This document shows positions 7,859 to 16,768 of a stretch of DNA of 60,249 nt, piece by piece; position 1 is the stretch's first letter; the number at the start of each line of letters is the position of its first letter. Under the pieces are notes generated by a model. The model did no database searches and was not told the DNA's origin. It worked only from the letters and a program-made list of their open reading frames with translations. This DNA comes from Sporichthyaceae bacterium (GTDB taxonomy: Bacteria; Actinomycetota; Actinomycetes; Sporichthyales; Sporichthyaceae): positions 1-60,249 of the forward strand of contig DATASX010000100.1 of the NCBI GenBank assembly GCA_036269075.1. Direction: 5' to 3'. The position numbers and the translations under genes are program-made.

Positions 7859-8731
7859 TCAGGCCCCGGCTGCCCGGCGCACGGACAACGCCAGCGCGGA
7901 CCAGTCGATGTCCTCACCGTCGACGGCCAGCGTGGAGAGCAGATGGTCGCGCACCACTCCGATCAACGGCATGGGCGTGCGTTGCGCCTCGGCGGCCGCG
8001 GCGACCAGGCGCAGATCCTTCAGGCCCAGCGGAGCGGCGAATCCGGCCGGTCGGAACCGGTCCTCGACCAGGATCTGGCCGTAGGTGCGGTAGACGGGGG
8101 CGTCGAACAAGGTGCCGGTGAGCACCTCCAACAGCTTCCCGCGCGCTATGCCGCCCTTCTCCGCCAGCGTCATCGCCTCGGCGATCGTCTCGATCGTGGC
8201 CATGATCATGAAATTGCCGGTGAGCTTCAGCAGGTTCGCGGCGGGCGGATGGTCCCCCAACGGGAACACGCGCCGACCGATCGCCTCGAACAGCGGCGTG
8301 CACCTCTCCAGCGCGTCGGCCGGTCCGGCGCAGACGACGGACAGGGCGGCCGCCGCGGCGGCGTCCGGGCGACCGAATACCGGGGCCGAGACGAACGCCT
8401 CGCCGCGTTCGCTGTGGGTCGCGGTCAGGTGCTCGGCCAGCGCGACGCTGATCGTGCTCATCGAGACGTGCACCCCGAGCTTGTCCGCGGCCAGGATGCC
8501 GTCGGGCCCGTCGAGCACCGCGGACAGCGCATCGTCGTCGGCGAGCATGGTGATCACGACGTCGGCCTCGGCCGCTTCCCGTGGCGTCGCCGCGACGGTT
8601 GCCCCGTCCGCACGCAGCGCCTCGACCTTCGCCGGCGTCCGGTTCCACACGAGGAGTTCGTGCCCCGCCTGCATGAGGTTCCGAGCGATGGGCGAACCCA
8701 TCTGACCCAGACCCAGGACCGCGACTCGCAT
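7859..8731 (-). CDS. 3-hydroxyisobutyrate dehydrogenase-like NAD(P) oxidoreductase
   Basis: 290 residues, typical for beta-hydroxyacid dehydrogenases, which oxidise small beta-hydroxy acids or reduce their semialdehydes. Seen: the dinucleotide motif LGLGQMG at 6-12, the substrate-binding STIS at 92-95, the APVFGRPDAA loop near 116-125, and the catalytic lysine at about 169 in LLKLTGNF. ATG 8731 (MRVAVLG) is preceded by GGAGGGAG, which makes it better than the upstream Met at 9112. First gene of a two-gene operon with the SDR-fold protein. The true substrate is unknown. Confidence 0.9.
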   Translation of the reverse strand: MRVAVLGLGQMGSPIARNLMQAGHELLVWNRTPAKVEALRADGATVAATPREAAEADVVITMLADDDALSAVLDGPDGILAADKLGVHVSMSTISVALAEHLTATHSERGEAFVSAPVFGRPDAAAAAALSVVCAGPADALERCTPLFEAIGRRVFPLGDHPPAANLLKLTGNFMIMATIETIAEAMTLAEKGGIARGKLLEVLTGTLFDAPVYRTYGQILVEDRFRPAGFAAPLGLKDLRLVAAAAEAQRTPMPLIGVVRDHLLSTLAVDGEDIDWSALALSVRRAAGA

Positions 8732-9327
8732 GATGCGTCTCCCTCCGTCGGCGTATCGGTCCAACACGTTCGAGGCTAGAACGCGCCGAATTCGGGGTCT
8801 GCAATGGGTCGCCCGACCGCTTGCGAACGTTGGAATTCGACCGTTGCTTTTCCTTGCTCGGCCGCAGCTTTTGCGGTCGATATTCGGTGGGCGGGACAGG
8901 GAATACGTGATCAGTTCAGCCCGACCGACGCCGCCACCGCGACGGTCCGGTCGGTCCGCGCGGCCGGTCGACTCGGCCGAACGGCGGATGCTCTGATCTG
9001 CACATATGTGGACGAGTGTGGCGTCGTTGGCAAGTCGGGGCGATGACCGCGGATGGCCCGACCGCGAAACTGACGCCCCGAAAGATCTGCGACGCAACAA
9101 ATTCGATCTCACAAAAACGATCGAGACAATCTGCGGAGTAAACCTGCTGCGACCGATTCTTGACGGCTCGTTTCCCTTTTCCGTGCCCGAGTTCGCCGAA
9201 ATTCGTTTTCGATCAGCTTTCCTGTAGAGGACGCGGGGCCGGGCGAGCGGGCGGCAGGGAACGGCATGGACCTCACAGGCACGATGCGGTCACCGCTGCG
9301 CGCATGCGCGGGCGAAGTGGCCGACTG
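8732..9327. promoter_or_regulatory. 600-bp divergent regulatory region
   Basis: No gene is supported. Visible structure: a small dyad CGTTC-N7-GAACG at 8767-8783, which could be an operator for the leftward operon; a 10-bp perfect palindrome CACATATGTG at 9001-9010; and a possible stem TCGGGGCG (9035-9042) with CGCCCCGA (9074-9081) upstream of the rightward secreted hydrolase, which might be a structured leader. The tract 9080-9230 is AT-rich for this genome. Confidence 0.4.
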
Positions 9328-10008
9328 ATGGCGGAGCCGGCTAAGCACCGCCGACCCGACAGCGGTCTGCAACGCAAGGAGTACCGCCGAGGCCTCGTGG
9401 CGCGGGGCGGCCTCGCGGGCGCGCTGCTGGTGGGCTTCGGATTCGCGGTGCAGGAGACGGCCGCCAACTCCGGGCAGAGCGCGGCCGGCGCGGCCGACCT
9501 GATCGGACGCGACGACCTGGGCAAGAGCGCCAGTCGCGACCTGCTGCGTCCGGCGCTCAATCTGCCGGCCACGATCGCGGCTCCCAAGCCGACGCTGGTG
9601 TCGCTGGCCAAGATCAACCTGGCGGCGCTCCGGCGGGCCGAGCGCTATGTCGGGGCGCGGCACGACTGGGCGCACATGTGTCTGGCGTTCGTCCGGACGG
9701 CGTTCAAACTGCCCAGCAACGAGGGCTCGGCGATCGGGGCCTGGCGGGCGGCGCGGCACAAGCATCGCGGCGACAGGCGCCCGCCGGCCGGTGTGCCGGT
9801 GTTCTGGTCGGGCGGTTCGTCCGGCGCCGGCCACGTCGCGGTCTCGCTGGGCAACGGGTGGATCGTCAGCACCGATCAGCCGTACACCGGGCACATCTCC
9901 AAGGTTCGGCTGTCGACGATCGCGAACGACTGGGGCCTGAACTACCTGGGTTGGACCGAGGACCTCGAGGGCGTCCGCGTCTACACGCCCGCGATCTCCC
10001 TGGGCTGA
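9328..10008 (+). CDS. Secreted NlpC/P60- or CHAP-like peptidase
   Basis: 226 residues from ATG 9328 (MAEPAKHRR); the longer in-frame extension upstream has no binding site or coding look. An Arg-rich N-terminus followed by LVARGGLAGALLVGFGFAV is a signal peptide. The C-terminal half resembles cysteine peptidases of the NlpC/P60-CHAP superfamily: a candidate nucleophile Cys in AHMCLAFVRTAF, a PPAGVPVFWSG turn, and the catalytic His in GAGHVAVSLGNGWIV. It probably cuts peptide cross-links of peptidoglycan outside the cell. UppP, another wall-synthesis gene, lies convergently 8 bp downstream. Confidence 0.78.
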   Translation: MAEPAKHRRPDSGLQRKEYRRGLVARGGLAGALLVGFGFAVQETAANSGQSAAGAADLIGRDDLGKSASRDLLRPALNLPATIAAPKPTLVSLAKINLAALRRAERYVGARHDWAHMCLAFVRTAFKLPSNEGSAIGAWRAARHKHRGDRRPPAGVPVFWSGGSSGAGHVAVSLGNGWIVSTDQPYTGHISKVRLSTIANDWGLNYLGWTEDLEGVRVYTPAISLG

Positions 10009-10016
10009 GAGTCTCG

Positions 10017-10877
10017 TCAGGCGAAATGGATCGCGCTGGCGATCCCGGCGACCAGGCAGTAGACGGCGAACGGGTTCATCGTCCGGGTGTGGAACCACTT
10101 GGTGAGGAACACCACCGAGGCGTAGGCCGCGACGCCGGCGGCGAGTGAGCCGACGACCACCTGACCATGGATCCCGTGGCCGGCCGATCCGGCGAGCGTG
10201 GGCAACTTGAGCACGCCCGCCGCCAGGATCACCGGGGTCGCCAGCAGGAACGCGAACCGGGCGGCGTCGTCGTGGTCCAGCCCGCGGACCAGGCCGCCCA
10301 CCAGCGTGACGCCGGACCGGGAGATGCCGGCCAGCAGCGCCAGGCTCTGGAAGAGCCCGATCCCCGCCGCCTCGGCAGGTCGTAGGTCGTCCAGGGCCCG
10401 GGTCCGCTCTCGCCGCCGCAGGCGTTCACCGGCCAGCAGGATCAGGCCGTTCAGGGTCAGGAACACCGCGGCGGCCTCCGGCTTGGCGAACACCGTCCGG
10501 AACGCCTTCTCCAACGCCAGGCCGAGGATCCCGACCGGGATCGTGGCGATCACCAGCAGCACGGTCAGCCGCTCGGTCGAGGTCCGCACGCGCCGGGTCG
10601 TCGCCACCTGCACCGCGGCCCGGACGATCCGCACCCAGTCCGCGCGGTAGTGGAACAGCAACGCCAGCGCGGTCGCGACGTGCAGCGCGACCACGAAGGC
10701 CAGGTACGGCGACTGGCTGCTGTCGTGGCTGGCCGACTCGGTGACCAGGTGCCGCCAACTCCCGCCGATCCACGCCGGTACCAACACCGAGTGTCCCAGC
10801 GAGGAGACCGGGAAGAGCTCCGTGACGCCTTGGAGCAGACCGACCGACACCGCCTGGAGGTAGCTGATGTCGGCCAT
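10017..10877 (-). CDS. uppP: Undecaprenyl-diphosphatase (bacitracin resistance protein family)
   Basis: Integral membrane phosphatase of 286 residues, the normal length. It recycles the lipid carrier of peptidoglycan and teichoic acid synthesis by removing a phosphate from undecaprenyl diphosphate. The two signature regions are intact: [13 protein letters not shown] near the N-terminus and [14 protein letters not shown] in the second half, with several hydrophobic helices between. Its stop is 8 bp from the convergent hydrolase stop. Divergent from ftsH across about 300 bp. Confidence 0.95.
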   Translation of the reverse strand: MADISYLQAVSVGLLQGVTELFPVSSLGHSVLVPAWIGGSWRHLVTESASHDSSQSPYLAFVVALHVATALALLFHYRADWVRIVRAAVQVATTRRVRTSTERLTVLLVIATIPVGILGLALEKAFRTVFAKPEAAAVFLTLNGLILLAGERLRRRERTRALDDLRPAEAAGIGLFQSLALLAGISRSGVTLVGGLVRGLDHDDAARFAFLLATPVILAAGVLKLPTLAGSAGHGIHGQVVVGSLAAGVAAYASVVFLTKWFHTRTMNPFAVYCLVAGIASAIHFA

Positions 10878-11173
10878 GCAGGTCGTCCCCCCGGAGTTCG
10901 CGCCGCTCGCTCGTGGACGATCCTGGGGCCTGCGGCGGGGTCGACAGCGAGCGCAACCGCGATGTTGGCGGGCGGTTCACCGGAAGTTCCGCCGGGCGGC
11001 CGGAAGCCTCCTCGGGGACGCTCGGCGGCCCCCCACCGGGCGTCGCGACGGCGGGCTGGGCCCGCCGGTCATATCCTCGACAATCGCCAGGTCGGTTGCG
11101 CAAGCGTCTGGAGTTCGCGCGCTGCACCCGGCGACCGCGCGCCCGGCGCGGTGGGGTGAGGGAGGAATGGCCT
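10878..11173. promoter_or_regulatory. uppP-ftsH divergent intergenic region
   Basis: 296 bp that must contain the promoters of both genes. An in-frame extension of ftsH runs through it without Met-led coding character. GAGGGAGGA before GTG 11174 is the ribosome-binding site. No clear -10/-35 pair stands out. Confidence 0.4.
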
Positions 11174-13213
11174 GTGACGGAGCCGAGCAAGACGCCGCCG
11201 CGCCCGCCTGAGGCCGATCCGGCCAAGCGCCCCAGGCTGGGCCGCAAGCCGTCGACGCCCGAGCCGGCTACGCCGTGGCGGGTGGAAGGGCTGCCGAAGG
11301 GGCCCGGCTCCGACCCACCGGGGCCGCCCAACAACGGCGGCATGCTGCGCCGCCCGCGCTGGTTCGTGATCCTGGCGATCTTCCTGGCGATCAACTGGAT
11401 CGTCTCCGGCCTGTTCCTCCGGCCGACCGGGCGTACCCAGGTCTCCTACACGTTCTTCACCCAGCAGGTGCAGGCGAACAACGTCGACGAGATCACCTCG
11501 ACCGCCGACACCATCCAGGGCGACTTCAAGAACAAGGTCGCCTACCCGCCGAACTCCTCCGACACGACCCAGGTGTCGCACTTCTCGACCCAGCGCCCGT
11601 CGTTCGCGGGCGACAAGTTGCTCACCGACCTGTCCGACCACAACGTCATCGTCAACGCCAAGTCCCCGGACCAACCGGCCCCGTGGTGGGAGCAGTTGCT
11701 GGCCGGGTTCGGCCCGACGCTGCTGCTGGTCGGCGTCGCCGTCTGGTGGTTCCGCCGCGCCGCCGCCGGCGGCGGTATCGGCGGCCTGGGCCGATCGCGG
11801 GCGAAGCTCTACCAGCCCGACGCCGGGCCCCGGACGACGTTCGAGGATGTGGCCGGCATCGACGAGGTGGAGCACGAGGTCTCCGAGATCGTCGACTTCC
11901 TGCGCGACCCGGACCGGTTCCGCCGGCTCGGCGCCCAGATCCCGCGCGGTGTGTTGCTGTCCGGGCAGCCCGGCACCGGCAAGACCTTGCTGGCGCGAGC
12001 CGTGGCCGGGGAGGCCGGCGTGCCGTTCTTCTCGATGTCGGCGAGTGAGTTCGTCGAGATGATCGTCGGCGTCGGCGCCTCCCGCGTCCGCGACCTGTTC
12101 GCGCAGGCGAAGAAGGTCGCCCCGGCGATCATCTTCATCGACGAACTGGACGCGATCGGCCGCGCCCGCGGTGGGGGCGCCTCGATCGGTGGGCACGACG
12201 AGCGCGAGCAGACGCTCAACCAGATCCTCACCGAGATGGACGGGTTCACCGGCAGCGAGGGCGTGATCGTGCTCGCCGCGACCAACCGTCCGGAGATCCT
12301 CGACGCGGCGCTGCTGCGGCCGGGTCGATTCGACCGGCGGGTCATGGTCAGTCCGCCCGACCTGGCCGGGCGCAAGGCCATCCTCGAGGTGCACTCGCGC
12401 AGCGTGCCGTTGGCCGACGACGTCGACCTCGGGGCGATCGCCAGTTCGACGCCGGGCATGGTCGGCGCGGACCTCAAGAACCTGGTGAACGAGGCGGCCC
12501 TGTCGGCGGCCCGGCGCAACTACCTTTCGGTGACCTCGGCGGACTTCTCCGACGCCCTGGAGAAGATTCTGCTGGGCACCGCCCGCGGGATCATGCTTTC
12601 CCAGGATGAGAAGGAACGCACCGCGTTCCACGAGTCCGGGCACGCGGTGCTGGGCATGCTCACCCCGGGCGCCGACCCGGTCCGCAAGGTCACGATCATC
12701 CCGCGTGGCCGCGCGCTCGGCGTCACGTTCCAGAGCCCGACCACCGACCGGTACGGCTACTCCGCGGAGTACCTGCGCGGCCGCATCACTGGGGCCATGG
12801 GCGGCCGGGCCGCCGAGGAGATCGTCTACGGCGACGTCACCACCGGCGCGGAGAGCGACCTGGAGCAGGCGACCAATATCGCCCGGCAGATGGTGGGCCG
12901 GTGGGGCATGTCGGCGGCGATCGGGCCGGTCTCGGTGCTGCCCGGGCCGGGTCAGGAGAACCCGTTCGGGATGTCGGGCCTGGCCCCGGGCACCGAGGAG
13001 CGGGTCGACGCGGAGGTTCGGCGAATTCTCGAGGAGTGCTACGCCGACGCGGTCCGACTGTTGACCGAGAACCGGCATCACCTGGACTCGTTGGCGACCA
13101 GGCTGATAGAGGTCGAGACCCTCGACGAGATCGACGCCTACGCCGCCGCGGGCATCCCGCGCGATTCCCGTCCGATCGGTGACCCGCTGCTGTCCGCGGG
13201 CCCGGGCGACTGA
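11174..13213 (+). CDS. ftsH: ATP-dependent zinc metalloprotease FtsH family
   Basis: 679 residues from GTG 11174, which follows GAGGGAGGA. Order: a Pro-rich cytoplasmic tail (1-58), TM1 (about 63-80), an extracytoplasmic domain, TM2 (about 181-194), AAA domain with Walker A GQPGTGKT (264-271), Walker [12 protein letters not shown] and arginine-finger region LRPGRFDRR, then the M41 protease domain with HESGH (486-490) and a later Asp ligand in [10 protein letters not shown]. It degrades membrane and short-lived proteins as a hexamer. Oddity: the pore loop reads VEMIVGVGA, with Ile298 where FtsH proteins normally have Phe. A GC-rich hairpin terminator follows. Confidence 0.93.
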   Translation: MTEPSKTPPRPPEADPAKRPRLGRKPSTPEPATPWRVEGLPKGPGSDPPGPPNNGGMLRRPRWFVILAIFLAINWIVSGLFLRPTGRTQVSYTFFTQQVQANNVDEITSTADTIQGDFKNKVAYPPNSSDTTQVSHFSTQRPSFAGDKLLTDLSDHNVIVNAKSPDQPAPWWEQLLAGFGPTLLLVGVAVWWFRRAAAGGGIGGLGRSRAKLYQPDAGPRTTFEDVAGIDEVEHEVSEIVDFLRDPDRFRRLGAQIPRGVLLSGQPGTGKTLLARAVAGEAGVPFFSMSASEFVEMIVGVGASRVRDLFAQAKKVAPAIIFIDELDAIGRARGGGASIGGHDEREQTLNQILTEMDGFTGSEGVIVLAATNRPEILDAALLRPGRFDRRVMVSPPDLAGRKAILEVHSRSVPLADDVDLGAIASSTPGMVGADLKNLVNEAALSAARRNYLSVTSADFSDALEKILLGTARGIMLSQDEKERTAFHESGHAVLGMLTPGADPVRKVTIIPRGRALGVTFQSPTTDRYGYSAEYLRGRITGAMGGRAAEEIVYGDVTTGAESDLEQATNIARQMVGRWGMSAAIGPVSVLPGPGQENPFGMSGLAPGTEERVDAEVRRILEECYADAVRLLTENRHHLDSLATRLIEVETLDEIDAYAAAGIPRDSRPIGDPLLSAGPGD

Positions 13214-13223
13214 CTCAGCCCGC

Positions 13224-13250
13224 CGCGCCCGCCAGTCGGCGGGCGCGCCG
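13224..13250 (+). terminator. Intrinsic terminator after ftsH
   Basis: Perfect 10-bp GC stem: CGCGCCCGCC (13224-13233) and GGCGGGCGCG (13238-13247) with a 4-nt loop. It starts 11 nt after the ftsH stop and is followed by a T-rich tail, TTTATGTT. Confidence 0.75.
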
Positions 13251-13291
13251 TTTATGTTCCCTTCGGTCAACAGGCTTCAATCGGCTCGGGA

Positions 13292-13798
13292 TCACGAACA
13301 GGCTCGCAGGCTCGCTTGTTCTTGCTCCGCTCGCCTCATTCGCCTGTGCCAGCGGCGCACCAGCGGCGGGGCGGTCAGGCACAGCCCGATGCCCGCGATC
13401 AGCCCGACGGCCAGGTCCACCGAGACCCGGCCCTCCTTCTGCCAGTACACATCGCGCAGGTCCAGCAGCAACGCGAACTCGTCGACGATCAAGGCCAACG
13501 AGGACCCGTAGGCGATGGCGACCAGCGGATGCGCGACCGCGCTCCCGTCGCCGTTGACGGCGACCGACCCCACTGCGCTCAGCCCGAGGATGCCCCACAT
13601 GTAGTGGTGCAGGTGCGCGGAGCCGACCGTGAGGTTCCGGAACGGACCGCGGTTGTCCTTGATCGCGTGGGTGATCAGGCGCACGCTGCCGAAGGTGGTG
13701 CTGAATGCCGCCCAGCCGGTGAACGCACCTTGCTGACTGGTCGTCAGATCGTGCAGATATGCGGCGCGGAGGTCGGCCAGGTCGCGGGTGACTGCCAT
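13292..13798 (-). CDS. Small integral membrane protein, unknown function
   Basis: 168 residues from ATG 13798. Two to four hydrophobic segments: HHYMWGILGLSAVGSVAV, PLVAIAYGSSLALIVDEFALLL and DLAVGLIAGIGLCLTAPPLV, the last followed by a basic C-terminal tail. It resembles conserved actinobacterial membrane proteins of unknown role; I do not recognise a functional motif. Codons near its N-terminus (LTTSQ) contain a one-mismatch palindrome copy at 13733-13747. It lies 14 nt downstream of the glycosidase gene on the same strand and may be its operon partner. Confidence 0.75.
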   Translation of the reverse strand: MAVTRDLADLRAAYLHDLTTSQQGAFTGWAAFSTTFGSVRLITHAIKDNRGPFRNLTVGSAHLHHYMWGILGLSAVGSVAVNGDGSAVAHPLVAIAYGSSLALIVDEFALLLDLRDVYWQKEGRVSVDLAVGLIAGIGLCLTAPPLVRRWHRRMRRAEQEQASLRACS

Positions 13799-13812
13799 CC
13801 GGCGAGTCTGTC

Positions 13813-14874
13813 CTACCGGCGGGTCGCCGGTTGCGGGAGGGCCAACGGCTGCGTCCACAGCGCACGCCGGCCGTCGGATTTGTAGCCGACACCGCCGACC
13901 CAGGCCGCGAAGGCCAGGTGCGGCGCCCCGCTGCTGTCGGTGAAGAACGAGGGCCCCTGCGGCCCGCTCATCGAGCCGGAGCCGGTCAACCACGGGCCGG
14001 CGGTGGTCCGGTCGACGCACGGGCCCAGCGGCGAGGCGCAGGTGGCGTAACCGATCCCGCTGCGGCCGGAGTCCCAGGCGTGGGCGCCGTAGAACAGGTA
14101 GTAGCCCCCGCTGTCGGAGATCATCGCGGGCCCTTCCAGCGACGGCTGCTGCCACGAGGCGGTTGCGGTCAGCAGTCGGGTGTTCTGCGAGCCGGCGAGA
14201 AAACCGCCCGTGGCCGGGTCCAGTTGCCGGGCCCAGATGTTCGTGGGCTTGTGCTTGGCGTTGTCCTCGCTCTTCCAGATCAGGTAGGACGCGGTGCCGT
14301 CGGCGACCACGTCGGGATCGATCGATCCGCCGCGGTCCAACTGGCAGATCAGCGGTGTCGTCGAGGTGTCCCGGAACGGGCCCTGCGGTGTCGCCGCGGT
14401 GGCCATCGAGATGCACTCCCGGCCCGAGGAGGCTTCCTCCGGCGAGTAGTACATGCGGTACCCGCCCGCGACCGAGACGACCTCCGGGGCCCAGGTGCGG
14501 CCGGTGCGGGCCCAGCCCGGCAATGTGGGCAGGGTGTCGATCGGTGAGCTCCAGTTGACCAGGTCGGTCGAGGTCATCAGCTGGATGTGCATGCCGTCGC
14601 TGTTGGTGGCGTAGGCGTAGTAGACGCCGTCGACGACCAGCACAGTCGGGTCCGCGAAGTCCTGCCCGATCGCCTCGGTCGCCATGGTCCGGACCGGGTC
14701 GGTGGGCAGGTTCCGAACCTCGGCCTGTGCCGTTCCGGGGATCAGCAGTCGCAACGTCATGAGCAAGGCGGTCAAGGGGATCGGCCAGGTGCGCAGCCAC
14801 TCCGGCACGCGGCGGCGCGGGGCCGGGACAAGTCGGCGCGGCGCCCGCGTGCGTGCGATCGACTCGAGTGTCAT
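13813..14874 (-). CDS. Secreted glycoside hydrolase family 43-like protein
   Basis: 353 residues. A basic N-terminus and hydrophobic stretch ending GTAQA (about residue 51) form a signal peptide. The rest is a five-bladed beta-propeller glycosidase as in GH43 arabinanases and xylosidases: catalytic-base Asp75 in QDFADPTVLV, the transition-state Asp in GSIDPDVV, and the putative acid Glu in PSLEGPAM, with blade motifs such as HIQLMTSTDLVNW and RTWAPEVV. It would release arabinose- or xylose-type sugars from plant or wall polysaccharide outside the cell. Substrate is not predictable here. Confidence 0.85.
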   Translation of the reverse strand: MTLESIARTRAPRRLVPAPRRRVPEWLRTWPIPLTALLMTLRLLIPGTAQAEVRNLPTDPVRTMATEAIGQDFADPTVLVVDGVYYAYATNSDGMHIQLMTSTDLVNWSSPIDTLPTLPGWARTGRTWAPEVVSVAGGYRMYYSPEEASSGRECISMATAATPQGPFRDTSTTPLICQLDRGGSIDPDVVADGTASYLIWKSEDNAKHKPTNIWARQLDPATGGFLAGSQNTRLLTATASWQQPSLEGPAMISDSGGYYLFYGAHAWDSGRSGIGYATCASPLGPCVDRTTAGPWLTGSGSMSGPQGPSFFTDSSGAPHLAFAAWVGGVGYKSDGRRALWTQPLALPQPATRR

Positions 14875-15025
14875 GCCGGCCCCCGTGGTCCACCCGCGAC
14901 GCGCTCGGCGACCTACCGGAGCGGGCGGATGCGGGAAGAGTAAGTCGCCGAATCGTTATGCGTACGAGGTTTTGTCGTATCCGAATCGATCGGCTGATCG
15001 GGCGTTTCCGGTTCATGAAAGACAC

Positions 15026-15060
15026 CCGGCCCCTGACCCGGCGGGCGGGTCAGGGGCCGG
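15026..15060 (-). terminator. 14-bp perfect hairpin after the DHA2 exporter gene
   Basis: Arms 15026-15039 (CCGGCCCCTGACCC) and 15047-15060 are perfect complements around a 7-nt loop. It lies 17 nt past the stop of the leftward exporter gene, with GTGTCTTTC after it on that strand, a weak T-rich tail. Confidence 0.7.
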
Positions 15061-15076
15061 ATGAGCGGCGTCCGCG

Positions 15077-16600
15077 TCAGGCGTGCGCCACGTCCATCGC
15101 CGAGTCCTCCGGCGCCGAGGCCTGCCGCGGGATGCTCCCGCGCAGCGTGACCTGCTTGATGAACAGCGACCCGATCAGGCCGACGACGCTCGCCAGCGCC
15201 GCGACCAGGAAGACGTTGGTCGCCCCGTCCGTGATGCCGTGCTGCACCGCGTTCACCACCGAGCCGGGCAGCTTGCTCAACTCCGACGGCGGCACCGAGA
15301 GCCCGTTGGCGAACCGGCCGCCGGTGTCCGCGGCCAGCGTATGGGCGTACAGAGCGCCGAACAGCGAGATCCCCAGCGAGCCACCGATCGACTGCATGAA
15401 CGAGGTGGTCGCGGTCGCCGAGCTGATGTCCGACAGCGGCACGCTGTTCTGCGCGATCACCTGGGTCGTGCTGAACATGCAGCCCATGCCCAGACCCAGG
15501 ATGAACATGAACACGCCTGCCTCGACCCGGCCGGTGTCGACGCGGATCAGCGAGAGCAGCGACAGGCCCGTGATGATCAGCGCCGAACCCGCGATCGGGA
15601 AGAGGCGGTACTTGCCGGTCTTCGAGACGACCCGACCGGAGGTCAGGCTCATCGTGACCACACCGGCCATCATCGGCAGCATCAGCAAGCCGGACTTGGT
15701 GGCCGAGGCGCCCTGCACGTACTGCTGGAACTGCGGCAGGAAGGTCATCGCGCCGAACAGGGTGAACCCGACCATGAACCGCAGGCTTGCCGCCAGCGCG
15801 AAGTTGCGGATCGCGAAGACACGCACCGGGACGACCGGCTCGGCCGCACGCAGCTCGGTGCGGATGAATGCCGCCAGGCCGAGGGCCGCGAGGGCGAACA
15901 GGCCAAGGATGACCGGCGAACCCCACGAGTACTCGGTCCCGGCCCAGCTGGTCGCCAGGACCGCGGAGGTGATCCAGAAGATCGACAGCGTGGCGCCCTT
16001 CCAGTCGAAGCCGGCGGTCCGGGTCTTGTTCGGCGGGAGCTTCATCGTGCGGGCCAGCACGATCATCGCTGCCAGGCCGACCGGCAGGTTGACGTAGAAG
16101 TTCCAGCGCCACGAGATGTTGTCGGTGATCCAGCCGCCGGCCAGCGGGCCGCCGATCATCGACACCGGCATCACCGCCATGAAGTAGCCGGTGTACTTGC
16201 CCCGGTCGCGCGGCGGGACCAGCACGGCCATCGAGGCCATTACGCCGGTCATCAGGTCGCCGGCGCCGATGCCCTGCAGCGCGCGGAACGCGATCAGCTG
16301 GTTCATCGACTGCGACAGGCCCGCCAACATCGACCCGATCAGGAAGATGCTGATCGAGGTCATGAACACGGCCTTGCGCGGCAGGATGTCGCCGAGCTTC
16401 CCCCACAGCGGCACCGAGACGGTCGAGCCGAGGATGTAGGCGGTCGTCACCCAGGCCAGGTGCTGCATGCCGCCCAGATCACCGGTGATCGTCGGCAGCG
16501 CCGGGCTGATGATCGTGTTGTCGAGCATCGCCAGCATCATCACGATCATCAGACCGGACATCACTATCAAGATCTCGCGCTTCGAACGTTCCTGGTGCAT
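15077..16600 (-). CDS. MFS drug exporter, DHA2 (EmrB/QacA) family
   Basis: About 507 residues with 14 predicted helices. This family expels drugs, dyes or toxic metabolites by proton antiport. Motifs: MLDNTIISPALPTI in helix 1 (the DHA2 D1 motif), WVTTAYILGSTVSVPLWGKLGD (motif A region), and GPLAGGWITD, the motif C of exporters. I prefer ATG 16600 (MHQERS) because GGGGGG lies 6 nt before it; the in-frame GTG at 16618 would add MSGGLA. No regulator gene is adjacent, so control is unknown. A strong hairpin ends the transcript. Confidence 0.9.
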   Translation of the reverse strand: MHQERSKREILIVMSGLMIVMMLAMLDNTIISPALPTITGDLGGMQHLAWVTTAYILGSTVSVPLWGKLGDILPRKAVFMTSISIFLIGSMLAGLSQSMNQLIAFRALQGIGAGDLMTGVMASMAVLVPPRDRGKYTGYFMAVMPVSMIGGPLAGGWITDNISWRWNFYVNLPVGLAAMIVLARTMKLPPNKTRTAGFDWKGATLSIFWITSAVLATSWAGTEYSWGSPVILGLFALAALGLAAFIRTELRAAEPVVPVRVFAIRNFALAASLRFMVGFTLFGAMTFLPQFQQYVQGASATKSGLLMLPMMAGVVTMSLTSGRVVSKTGKYRLFPIAGSALIITGLSLLSLIRVDTGRVEAGVFMFILGLGMGCMFSTTQVIAQNSVPLSDISSATATTSFMQSIGGSLGISLFGALYAHTLAADTGGRFANGLSVPPSELSKLPGSVVNAVQHGITDGATNVFLVAALASVVGLIGSLFIKQVTLRGSIPRQASAPEDSAMDVAHA

Positions 16601-16768
16601 CGCAAGCCCCCCGCTCACCGACCGCTCGTCCGCGCCTGTCGGTCGCGACGTTCCCCTGCGGTCATTTCATGAGGAGTCTGCTTTTTCCGGACAGGTTGCG
16701 CCTCGGCGGAACGTGCAGGATCGGGCGGCGAACGGCTCGCCCGCGAATCCTCCGAACGGATGAGCCGG

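Noticed and set aside
6873-15018. Two GTTCATGAA sequences (near 6873 and 15011)
   Set aside because: Short palindromes in two unrelated places with no shared context; likely chance.
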